Shown: one piece after another, positions 45,177-53,339 of the stretch | Numbering within the stretch: position 1 is the first letter of the stretch | Layout: every line of letters begins with the position of its first letter | Assembly (NCBI GenBank): GCA_964036315.1 | Contig: OZ038487.1 | Location: forward strand, 56,903,787-56,967,786 | Reading direction: 5' to 3' | Length of the DNA stretch: 64,000 nt | Source of the DNA: Acanthosepion esculentum | Lineage: Eukaryota; Mollusca; Cephalopoda; Sepiida; Sepiidae | The notes under the pieces: model-generated | What the model saw: only the letters and a program-made list of their open reading frames with translations | Database searches by the model: none | What the model was told of the DNA's origin: nothing | Made by a program: the position numbers and the translations under genes

Positions 45177-45183
<7 letters not shown>
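44992..45183. repeat. Long near-perfect palindrome (192 bp)
   Basis: The left arm TTAAAAAGAAGAGAAGTACC, GCAAACTTTTTTGGTTGTAA, TGTGGG, T26 and then AAATATTATTCTTTA is repeated in reverse on the right after the loop AAAACTATGAAAAA. I see one mismatch outside the homopolymer (TACTTC versus TACCTC). The T and A runs differ slightly in length. (TA)n tracts flank it, directly on the right and after about 50 bp on the left. No coding. It may be a MITE, a fold-back inversion or an assembly/amplification product. Confidence 0.93.

Positions 45184-45240
<57 letters not shown>
45184..45240. repeat. (TA)n microsatellite, right of the palindrome
   Basis: About 28 TA units directly abutting the palindrome arm. 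Confidence 0.97.
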
Positions 45241-45242
<2 letters not shown>

Positions 45243-45309
45243 TTAATGGTAGGCCACTCGTATTCGAGGATACTCGTCTACTAGGGCGGATAGCTAATCC
45301 CTATTTCAG

Positions 45310-45565
45310 ACGTTTTCTCAGGCACATTTTGTGTTTGTTCAACACCCACAGAGCCCACCTGTGGTTTATAATGCAACTATGTTGAGCAGACATTAGTTAC
45401 CGTTTCTAGGAGGGAAGCATGTTATCTAGCGTGATCAACAGCATGCTCAAACCCTCGGTCACGATGACTTGTGACTTCGTGCTAGCACAGCCATCGATTT
45501 CCCTCACAAGACTTGGGTCAACACAGGTATGGTTTTCAGGCCTTTTCCAAAGGTGCCGCACTCTG
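45310..45565 (+). repeat. Dispersed repeat family A, copy 3
   Basis: Matches 520-725 and 2690-2940: CTCAGGCACATTTTGTGTTT, CCACAGAGCCCACCTGTGGT, TTTCTAGGAGGGAAGCATG, CTCAAACCCTCGGTCACGAT, TTGGGTCAACACAGG. This is the best-conserved and longest copy. Confidence 0.65.
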
Positions 45566-45619
45566 GGTTTGCCTCCTCCAGACCGATAACCTCAAGAAGT
45601 CACCTTCCTGCCAAATCGA

Positions 45620-45775
45620 CTTTGATTAATTATATACCTGAATTAATTATCTGTTTTATTAATTATATACATGGGTTAATTATCTGTTTTAATTATATAT
45701 CCGAATTAGTTAATTATATACTTGAATTGTATTACCTGTTTTAATTATATGTCTCATTTAAATTAAAGCAGGTAT
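45620..45775 (+). repeat. Degenerate AT-rich tandem repeat, about 35-45 bp unit
   Basis: TAATTATATAC, a short TGAATTA/GGGTTA variant and TTATCTGTTTTA recur about four times. The open frame 45529-45744 across it ends in a repetitive YISELVNYILEL-like string. Confidence 0.75.
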
Positions 45776-45854
45776 GAAAATAGAAATAAGCTTTTTCACT
45801 TTTTTTGTCATGCTAAAACGTATTACAAAGGCATGATTTGATTGAATGATCTTT

Positions 45855-45908
45855 ACGGCTTATCGACCCTATGTGGACTATTTAAAGTCGAAACATATTT
45901 GGGATTTT
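45855..45908 (+). repeat. SINE-like family B, strongly diverged head fragment
   Basis: TTTACGGCTTATCGACCCTA and TGTGGACTATTTAAAGTCGA resemble the family B head (TTTAACGGCATATCAACTCC, TTATGGGTCATTTAATGCCGA). Identification is tentative. Confidence 0.4.
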
Positions 45909-46020
45909 AAGAATACTTCGGGTTTTTCTTGCGAGTGAATATTGCATTAAGAAGATACAAATACTACTATTTAACCTATGACTTGGTTGGAGAAGAATCT
46001 GTTACATATCTTTCCTAACC

Positions 46021-46022
<2 letters not shown>

Positions 46023-46084
<62 letters not shown>
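46023..46084. repeat. (TA)n microsatellite
   Basis: About 31 TA units, adjacent to the Penelope-like terminal fragment on its right. Confidence 0.97.
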
Positions 46085-46088
<4 letters not shown>

Positions 46089-46245
46089 TAAGTTGGTCAA
46101 TAAAACAAAGTCAAAGGAAAGGGTACTGATGAATTCAGTATGAAAAACATTTATTAATATTAACCAGGTTATAAAAAGGAACCACGGAGATTGATGTTCC
46201 AAGCTCGGAATTTTCGAACACGCCTGTGCTCTTCATCAGCGGATG
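46085..46245 (-). mobile_element. Penelope-like terminal fragment with hammerhead-like core
   Basis: On the minus strand, CTGATGA (46239-46233) is followed by A, then a 6-bp stem GAGCAC/GTGTTC closing on loop AGGC, then GAAA (46215-46212). TTCC/GGAA then forms a short helix III, followed by CATC, which holds a possible NUH cleavage triplet (AUC). This CTGANGA-hairpin-GAAA arrangement is known from the terminal repeats of Penelope-like elements. About 120 bp farther on, the fragment ends at (TA)n. No coding part is attached. Helix I pairing is not convincing. Confidence 0.5.
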
Positions 46246-46413
46246 CAAGAAATAAACAGAGGAACGGTGGAAACTATTCAACATTAGTTTCTTCAGGTGG
46301 CCAGAATCCGTTTGAAGGTAGAATTATTAGAAAAAATTCGTTCTCTGTTTGATTTCACGCTGTACGAAACATAATGCGGTATTAGTGTTGAAAGATTTTG
46401 TTTTTTCTAACTC

Positions 46414-46415
<2 letters not shown>

Positions 46416-46486
<71 letters not shown>
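46416..46486. repeat. (CT)n/(TA)n microsatellite
   Basis: CT units from about 46416 to 46451 switch to TA units to 46486. Confidence 0.97.
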
Positions 46487-46490
<4 letters not shown>

Positions 46491-46574
46491 CATCAGATTA
46501 AATTTATTATGTTGGTGTGCCTATACGAACGAAAAATGCAGGGATTTTAATTTAAATTTTTTCTTTTATATAAT

Positions 46575-46845
46575 CGAGCCGATTTCATTTAGATTCTTTT
46601 TGTTTTTGTTTCCATCAGTTTTGTTATTAGATATCCCACATTGTGATAATTAATAGAATAACAAAAGTGATGGAAACAAAAAGAAAAAGAATTCCTGAAG
46701 AATATATATATATATATATATGTATAATCTAACCAATTTCTTTCTTTTTTTTTTGTTTCCATTGCCTTTGTTATTACATATCTCACACCGGATAATAGAA
46801 CATCTATCAGAAATGATGAAATGTTTTAAGAACCAAGGCACAAAT
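46575..46845. repeat. Dispersed repeat family E, three units in alternating orientation
   Basis: TTTCATTTAGATTCTTTTTG, TTTCCATCAGTTTTGTTATT and AGATATCCCACATTGTGATA (about 46583-46650) face an inverted copy (46655-46690: AACAAAAGTGATGGAAACAA). A third unit follows in the first orientation (46735-46840: TTTCCATTGCCTTTGTTATT, CATATCTCACA). Single copies occur at 36.8 and 58.9 kb. Confidence 0.72.
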
Positions 46846-47001
46846 TTACTCTCTAACCACATATCTCACGGCAAAGCTACACATCACTCCATCTGAATTT
46901 AACTTTTGAAAATCCTAGAACAGCGAAACCGTTAAATAAATATTCTTAAAATCACCAGTTATATGTTTACCTTGTGGGATATATAAAAAAAAGTTACTTT
47001 T

Positions 47002-47138
<137 letters not shown>

Positions 47139-47283
47139 TTTAGAAAGGGGGACGAAGTTTCTATTCCTGCCGGAGAACACATTTTCTTTAAGATTTCTCG
47201 AATACGCATGTCATTAGGCGTACGACACGCTGTTTAAATAAAAAATAAAAATGGAGCATCTATTTCAAATCCGAATATCTACT

Positions 47284-47339
47284 ATAATAACGTTTGAAGT
47301 AATAAAAATATCGAATTAAAATATATTCATTAATTCTTT

Positions 47340-47341
<2 letters not shown>
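47284..47341 (+). repeat. Short repeat shared with 59256-59312
   Basis: AACGTTTGAAGTAATAAAAA followed by an AATTAAAATAT/TTCATTAATTCTTTA block is nearly identical at both places. In both cases a microsatellite follows directly ((TA)n here, (GT)n there). Confidence 0.68.
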
Positions 47342-47377
<36 letters not shown>

Positions 47378-47529
47378 GTGTGAGTGCTATAAAAGTAAAA
47401 AAAAAACAAACATACACAAATAAATAATTTAATATCTGTTTATATTTCTGAGATGAGGTATTATGTACATTATTTACATTATTCGTACTACTGTCCTCAT
47501 CTTTGTCGCCATATTTGTTACAAAGAATT

Positions 47530-48136
47530 GGTCAGTATAAGTAGTACCCTACAACGTAACAACTACCCTGGGTACATGGCAGCAGCCCCCCCCCTAAAAA
47601 AAAAAACTGGGATAGGCGGGTACAAGAGGAGGAAGACAACAACACTCAGAAAACAGTGTGCCTGCCTTATGTGAAGTGGTTATCAGAAAAAATACAAAGG
47701 ATCTGTGGTCCATATAACATCAGGATAACATTCAAAAGCTTGACGACACTTCGCAGATATCTCTCCCGAGTAAGACCCCCCCCCATAGAGGAGAACATGA
47801 CTAAAGACTGTGTACGCTATCCCGTGCAGCTGCGGAAAGAAATATAAAGGAGAGACAGGCTGCCCCCACAAGGTAAGGCTTCAAGAACACCAGAAAGCTG
47901 TAACACGAGGGGAAGTGGAAAAATCAGGCGTGGCTGACCACATATGAAGAGAGAAGGGAGATCACCGCCCTCTGTGGGATCAGGTTGAGATCATAGACAA
48001 GGAACACCATTGGAAAATTCGTAAACTTAAGGAATCAGCACATATGCTAGGCCACAAAAATCTCCTGAGCCGACCAAGCATAGAAATGAATACAATATGG
48101 GAACCAGTAATAAGGAGTGCCAGAGAAAAGCGATAA
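47530..48136 (+). pseudogene. Penelope-like protein: linker and GIY-YIG endonuclease, decayed
   Basis: The frame 47656-47847 gives LPYVKWLSEKIQRICGPYNI and LTTLRRYLSRVRPPPIEEN, which resembles the segment linking the RT to the endonuclease in Penelope proteins (VPY-GLSEKI-RI, TLR--L--VK-P). After a frameshift, 47816-48136 gives IPCSCGKKYKGETGCPHKVR, LQEHQKAVTRGEVEKSGVAD, a stop (TGA 47945-47947), then KGDHRPLWDQVEIIDKEHHW, KIRKLKESAHMLGHKNLL and NTIWEPVIRSAREKR before TAA. This is a GIY-YIG nuclease: the second signature is YKG instead of YIG, the GET and EH motifs are intact, and the catalytic Glu candidate is in KLKES. The frameshift, the stop and the missing RT make it non-functional. Confidence 0.82.
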
Positions 48137-48469
48137 TAACAAAAAAGTTGCAATATGAGCTCTGGTAAAAATATGTAATGATAACAGCAAAAAAATCGCA
48201 ATATGAGCACTGGTAAAAAAGGTTACTGAAGACATTAGGTTTATAATACCCAGAAATTCATACACAGATGTCCTCAAGGACACATGGCGTTGGTTAGATC
48301 CAGTGACAGCACCCAAAGAGTGTGAGTTCAATACCCGGTTAAGGCAGTGGAGAATTTTCAGAGGGAAAATTAACAGGAGATAACTGATTACTGACATCCA
48401 TTAAAACATGGCACGTGGAACTAGAACAGTCTACCCCAGTGAGCGAAATAAAGGGTTCAGTTCGACAGT

Positions 48470-48515
48470 CCAACCACCTGAAAAAGGCCGGAGCGTACAA
48501 CGGCCGAAACGTTGT
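48470..48515 (+). ncRNA. Hammerhead-like motif of the Penelope-like element
   Basis: CTGAAAA (about 48479-48485) leads into a GGCCG/CGGCC stem (48486-48490 with 48501-48505) and then GAAAC (48506-48510). The A in place of G8 is incompatible with cleavage as known. ACAACG and CGTTGT form an alternative hairpin over the same bases. It is most likely a relic of the ribozyme known in this element class. Confidence 0.42.
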
Positions 48516-48804
48516 AATAAATATGGCGACAAAGATGAGGACAATAGTCCGAATAATGTAAATAATTTAATTATGTTTATCTTGTGGCGTGATTTTACAT
48601 TATTGATACGTGTGTGTTTTATAGTTAATATTTATGGGCTAATGGAAAATTTGTCCCGCAAACAATATTGCTGATCTCATATTAGTCCGGGTAAAACTAA
48701 ATAACACAAAATAATGTATTTAAAACAAAAAATAATTATATGCATGTATTGACAAAGGTAATCGCACAATTGAAATTAAAGAAAAAAATATTGAAACTAG
48801 CTTT

Positions 48805-48885
48805 AAGAATGGGCTTGTTTGTATGTGTGTGTCTATGTGTTTGTGTGTGTGTCTGTGTGTATGTGTTTGTGTGTGTGCGTGAAAC
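48805..48885. repeat. Imperfect (GT)n tract
   Basis: GT repeats with interruptions. A further compound GC/GT tract lies at 49083-49120 and ends in a G-run. Confidence 0.9.
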
Positions 48886-49399
48886 AAATGTATTTGACAG
48901 ACACGTGTGTGAGAGAGTTAAACCTCAACAGAGGACCAAGGAAGTAAATTCGCCCAAGCGGCAGCGTTATTTATCTATTTTCGGCGACATCTGAAAACAA
49001 AAGGACAAAAGAGAAAGAAAGAGAATATGCTTGTCTTTTTATAGATTTAAAGAGCGCATCCTAACGATTGTTTTTGTCAAAAGCGCGCGTGCGCGCGCGC
49101 GTGTGTGTGTGTGTGTGTGGGGGGGGTAATTTAATAATATAACCAGTAATTTTAAATGTTACAACAATAGAAATGTTTCCCAAATTCAATAAATTATAGT
49201 AATTTAGAAGCATTTACAATATATATTTTTTTATACAACTTCCTTTCTTCAATAGAAAATTATCTAACACACACTTGAAATTAGATTAGCTCACGTAATA
49301 ACGTCCTTAAGAAAAACGAACTTAAAATTAAGTTAACCTTAAAAATTCATTTTTTTCATGTAATGTGTTTTAAAATAGATATGACATCTGTTAATAAAT

Positions 49400-49585
49400 T
49401 CAACTGATTCATCTTACTCCTGATGAGCGGAGTTATTTCTGCAAAACTTGGAGTCGGGAGACAATCTTTGAACTGTTTTATTTTAATTTATTTACCATAT
49501 CACAGCTCATCAGCCGGGATCGAAACCTGAGTGATTTCGGAGTCGGAGATTTTACCCCTGAGCTATCAGCGCCCGGTTGAGAGGA
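49400..49585 (-). repeat. tRNA-derived SINE-like sequence, minus strand
   Basis: Read on the minus strand from about 49583, GATAGCTCAGGGGTAAAATC carries a good tRNA A box (TAGCTCAGGGGT). CAGGTTTCGATCCCGG, about 31 bp later, carries a B box (GGTTTCGATCCC). The spacing fits a tRNA, but acceptor and anticodon stems do not pair cleanly, so this is a tRNA-derived SINE head or a tRNA pseudogene. The body continues leftwards and overlaps the hammerhead-like motif on the opposite strand. Confidence 0.6.
49416..49460 (+). ncRNA. Hammerhead-ribozyme-like motif (relic)
   Basis: CTGATGA (49420-49426) is the exact conserved core. Helix II is GCGGA/TTCTGC (49427-49431 with 49438-49442, one G-U). The GAAA box has become AAAA (49443 is A in place of G12). 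Helix III is ACT-TGG-AGT (49446-49454), followed by C49455, where cleavage would fall. CTC before and GGG after can make a 3-bp helix I. The order and spacing match a type I hammerhead with a minimal helix III. Confidence 0.48.
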
Positions 49586-49785
49586 TGGCTATTTTTTATG
49601 TAATTATTCTTCGAATAAACACGCTAATGGCCGAGAGGGCTCAATTCATGGAAGAGCTTTGCAGTATTAGCAGCAGTAGTCATTGTTTACAAATTCGCGC
49701 TTTCTCCCAAGGGTGCTCAACCGTAATTAAATTTTCCGGGGTCGTATATATTGTCATCCACAGACAGATTGTTTCATAAATGTGG

Positions 49786-49787
<2 letters not shown>

Positions 49788-49870
<83 letters not shown>

Positions 49871-49966
49871 CATTTTACTCCAAGTAAGACAATAAAGAAA
49901 CCAAGACGTTACTGAGAGTGAAGGAAACTGACAAAATATTATTGAGGGGAAAGGGCAAGATTAAAG

Positions 49967-50041
<75 letters not shown>
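49788..50041. repeat. Two long (TA)n tracts separated by about 100 bp
   Basis: (TA)n at 49788-49868 and 49969-50041, the latter running into (TG)n and a G-run. Confidence 0.97.
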
Positions 50042-50052
<11 letters not shown>

Positions 50053-50084
50053 GGGGGGGAGATAATGACAAAGTAGAAAGGCTT

Positions 50085-50142
50085 TTTACGCGACTCGTTT
50101 CGCCGATGTGGCATGTGTTTGGTTTGTCTTTTTCAGGCGGAA
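50085..50142 (-). ncRNA. Penelope-type terminal motif, hammerhead-like
   Basis: On the minus strand: CTGAAAAAGAC (from 50136), about 30 bases without a strong stem, then GGCGAAACGAGTCGCG. In the last block GAAAC-GA-GUC would give a 2-bp helix III followed by the cleavage C. The core shares CTGAAAA with the 48.48-kb motif, so both may come from one family. It abuts a (TA)n/(TG)n tract, like the 46.2- and 63.98-kb fragments. Confidence 0.4.
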
Positions 50143-50214
50143 ATGAATTTCAAATCTTTGTATAAGGAAAATATGTTGGGGTTTTGTTTAGGATAAGAGG
50201 GGGAAATAAATCTA

Positions 50215-50291
50215 CAGGGTGTCCATAAAGACCGTGTGCACTTGAAAGTTATAAATTTTTTAAAGTGCACACGAACTTTATGGACACACTG
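50215..50291. mobile_element. Mariner-like MITE, 77 bp, almost entirely inverted repeat
   Basis: CAGGGTGTCCATAAAGACCG on the left pairs with the inverse of AACTTTATGGACACACTG on the right; TGTGCACTT/AAGTGCACA also pair. TA flanks it at 50213-50214 and 50292-50293. The GGGTGTCC-ATAAAG end is typical of mariner-type inverted repeats in invertebrates. The loop is only about 17 bp. Confidence 0.85.
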
Positions 50292-50379
50292 TATATAAAT
50301 AAGTATATATATATTTGCGCAGAAGCGATGCCATAGCCAATGAGTATTTTCCGATGCGTCGTCATTGCTAGTTGAAAAC

Positions 50380-50685
50380 TATAGGAGTAGATAGGTTCAG
50401 CTATCGTCCGGTTCACACTCATCTCTAGACTTTAAAACATGAGTGAAGGTTTATCCCTTGCTTCCTGTTTAGGAATGGATTTCAGGTTCCTTCTAAAGTT
50501 TACTTCGACTCTCTACTTTTAACTGACATTCTATTTACTACTTATTTACTTTTTTTCTCAATAGGAGTAGATCGTCTGGTTGACACTTCTTTCCGGTCTT
50601 TTGAACAGGAGTAATGGTTTATATTTTATTTCCTGTTTAGGATTGGCAGACAGACATACTAACAGACGTTCTATAGAAGTTGGTA
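50380..50685 (+). repeat. Dispersed repeat family F, two tandem copies
   Basis: GAGTAGATAGGTTCAGCTAT, CGTCCGGTTCACACTC, TTTATCCCTTGCTTCCTGTT, TAGGAATGGATTTCAGGTT (50383-50500) recurs as a diverged copy at about 50565-50680 (GGAGTAGATCGTCTGGTT, TTTTGAACAGGAGTAATGG, TTCCTGTTTAGGATTGG). A third copy lies at 63575-63740. The CCGGTTCACACTC block resembles a tRNA B box, so a SINE origin is possible. Confidence 0.65.
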
Positions 50686-50689
50686 CCTC

Positions 50690-52805
50690 TTAGCAGTTCT
50701 TTCCTTTTAGTTGCACCGTGTCAATAATATAAAAACTAAAAAAAAATTCTTATTTAGTTAAATGCATCTCGGTTTCAATCTGTAAACCCTTTTTTTCACC
50801 AGATTTCACCCCTTTCGAAATATTGTGGTTTCAAATGCACAGTTTCCGGGTTTTCATCGTTTAACGGGTATTTGTGGGTTCTCTTTTTGAAATACATTTC
50901 TTGTGGGCTATCTGCCACCTATAAATTTGCGTATTGAACTTTTAGAAAAATAGATGTGATATTTAAAATGTTTTTTTTTTTAATCTTTTTTTTTTAATTA
51001 ACTGTTTTTTTCTTTATTCAGATTGCTAAATGAATCTTTGGGATAGTATATCTTTACACATCTGTATTTGTGAAAAAGTTGGAAAATCAATTTAAACAAG
51101 TAACCATTAAATGTTTTATTCAAAGACATTCTTACAACGGTAGGAAAACTATGATTCATATTCGTTAAGTATTTGTTGTTTTTCTGTAGTGGGTCGGGTA
51201 GGAGAGAGAAAATTGCAATTTCTTACATCGATATACTTTGTACTTCAATTCATGCCTCCTGGTTAAATACAGAAAGGACAAAGAATAAGTAAAACTCTAT
51301 CAGAAAATGTGTTTCCTATAAAAAGAGAAGCATGGACGCTCAAAAATTTGTGATACTTTTTAAACCAAAATGGCTGCATTAACTGTGCGAAATGAATGAG
51401 TTTTTCCCACTGTCTGTATCATAGCAATATCTATCAAATATTTTCATTATTGTCTTGGCTTAATCTTTATTTTTCTTGTCTGTTCTTTCTATTTCTTCTT
51501 CTAATGTCACGAACTAAGCAACAAATTAGAATTTTTACTGTCATGTTAGATATTATTTCCGCTTAACTAAGCAGGGTTCATGACCTAATTTTACCAATGG
51601 AAAAATTCTTTGGTCAATGCAACTTATTGATTTACATTTTTCTTTCTTTCTTTCTTTTTTCTTTCTTTTTTCTTTCTTTTTTTCTTTTTTTTCTTTCTTT
51701 TTTTTCTTTTTTCTTTCTTTTTTTTCATTTTTTTCTTTTATTTTTCTTTTTTCTTTTTTTCTTTTTTTCTTTCTTTTCGTCTGTCCATTTTTTTTTATTT
51801 TCTTTTCACTTCTCACACATTCTCCTTCTTTTGTCTCGAGGTACAAATTTCGTTACTTTTTAATAAATTTTGTGGTATACTGTATAAAGCCGAATGGGAG
51901 TTAGGATGATTTCAATGCTCTAAGCTTCCCCATGGGGAGGACCTTGCTGTCTTGCAGAATCAGCATTCAAGACAGTGGTTTTTCACCTGAGCTTGAACGG
52001 CTCCTAGTATCGGGTGGAAACTTTTAGTTGTCATTATTTTAGTTGTTATGAAACCAGAAACAAATAACATGAGATGGGCGACAAGAAAATTATAGAACAT
52101 GGTTTGTTTTCATCTAATTTAAATAATGATGAGACCCCAAAACGGCATACAAGAGAACGAACAAGAGAAGTGGAGACAGATCGATGTATGGAAGGCAAGA
52201 AAGAAAGAAAGAAAGAAAGAAAGATGAATCAAAGGGAAATATTTAAAGATAAAAATGACTATTTGGGGGTATTAATGTATGGCGTCCTATTTTTGCAGGG
52301 GGTCAGGCAAAGTCCAAGTTTTTACCCGGCAGAGTTTAAGACAAATATTCAATTAACCGAATATTGGAAAATGTCAACGAAACGGTTTTACATGAGAAAC
52401 GGATAGAATGTGAACTGAAGCAAAATGCTGACTTTGTGTGTATGTATGTGTGGTGTGTGTGTGGGGGGTGCTATGCTTGATGTCAGTCGTGTGTGATTGT
52501 GTAGGTGTATATTTGACCACGCAAACATTTGGTGACAAAGGGAAAACGTGTAGGATAAGAAAAGAGATGATAAATATTTTAAGTTCAAATAATGGCGTCT
52601 AGTAATATCTACTGTGACGAGCAATATCTTTATTGGCGTTTCTTTGCACAGCACCAAATTGTTGTCAAGTGTGTGGGAACATGTGTACATCTTGGTCAAA
52701 TACGTGTGGATGTGAGAAAACGGCTATATTTGTGTGTGCATGTGTGTGAAAAGTTGTGCATATTTTGGTGATATTGGTGCGTGCATGAAAGAATGTGTAT
52801 ATTTT
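50690..52805. other. No recognisable gene outside simple repeats
   Basis: AT-rich DNA, with (AAAG)n at about 52197-52223. The 110-codon frame at 52074-52406 contains the AAAG translation (KERKKERK) and no recognised domain. Confidence 0.45.
51636..51800. repeat. (TTTC)n-type pyrimidine tract
   Basis: About 165 bp of T and C on the plus strand, a decayed TTTC/TTTTTC repeat. Lysine-rich and phenylalanine-rich open frames over it are artefacts. Confidence 0.95.
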
Positions 52806-52812
52806 GATGTTG

Positions 52813-53331
52813 CGGGTGGTATAGTAGCTCGCCAACAGTTATTGAATGACGGAAGACGACTACAAACAAAACAAATATATTGCCAAGTTTATTCTCGTTA
52901 AAGAAAATACATCAACAAAAATAAGGTTACAATGTACTCGGTAACAAATATCTTTACATGTTCATGAAGACGGTGAGAAAAGCTTTGTCCTGTGGACAGA
53001 ATTGGTAGTCGTTGAAAAATGTTGTCCTGAAAAGGACAGTTTTGTAGTCGCTGAAGAGAGTTATCCTGAAAAGGACAGTTTTGTACTTGCTGAAAAGCGT
53101 TGTCCTGAAAAGGACAGTTTTATAATCGGTGAGGAGCGTTGTCCTGAAAAGGGCTATTTATCGCATATTGTTGCTGCTGGCGAGGATGGTCGAACCTGGA
53201 ACCGCTGCTGATGGCTGGCTGACTGGAACCGCTGCCGATGGCTGGAGCCGTGGGGCGGCTGTTAGCTGTTGGAACAGATATTACACTTTGGTCCTAATCA
53301 TAAAAAATGTGGGAGGACCAACAGGATACGA
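52813..53331 (-). mobile_element. Possible solo LTR
   Basis: Read on the minus strand, the segment ends CACCCGCAACA and contains AATAAA (about 52896-52887) upstream of a GT-rich stretch, as in the R/U5 part of an LTR. It starts near TGTCGTATCCTGTTGG (about 53331). TG…CA ends and a GATAAATA promoter-like box are compatible with an LTR. I cannot find a convincing 4-6 bp target duplication, and no internal region or second LTR is in the window. Confidence 0.33.
52995..53165 (+). repeat. 39-bp minisatellite, in frame, about four units
   Basis: Units of 13 codons read PEKDSFVVAEESY, PEKDSFVLAEKRC, PEKDSFIIGEERC, PEKGY within a 69-codon frame. Each unit contains GTCCTGAAAAGGAC or a close variant, a small hairpin. 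Because 39 is divisible by three the frame stays open; there is no other evidence of translation. Confidence 0.85.
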
Positions 53332-53339
53332 CATCTGCG

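Larger units (their letters stand above)
47453..48575 (+). mobile_element. Truncated Penelope-like element with inverted terminal repeats
   Basis: A 60-bp segment at the left (about 47455-47522) is present in inverted orientation at the right (48515-48574), sharing AAATATGGCGACAAAGATGA and GAATAATGTAAATAAT. Between them lie a decayed Penelope C-terminal coding region and a CTGAAAA-GGCCG…CGGCC-GAAAC motif. The reverse-transcriptase domain is absent. Penelope-like elements are known to carry terminal repeats in direct or inverted arrangement. Confidence 0.75.

Noticed and set aside
49500..49585. Functional tRNA gene on the minus strand
   Set aside because: A and B boxes are present, but acceptor and anticodon stems do not pair properly, so a SINE head or pseudogene is more likely.
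52074..52406. 110-codon frame
   Set aside because: Contains an AAAG microsatellite translation and otherwise unrecognised sequence; not supported as a gene.
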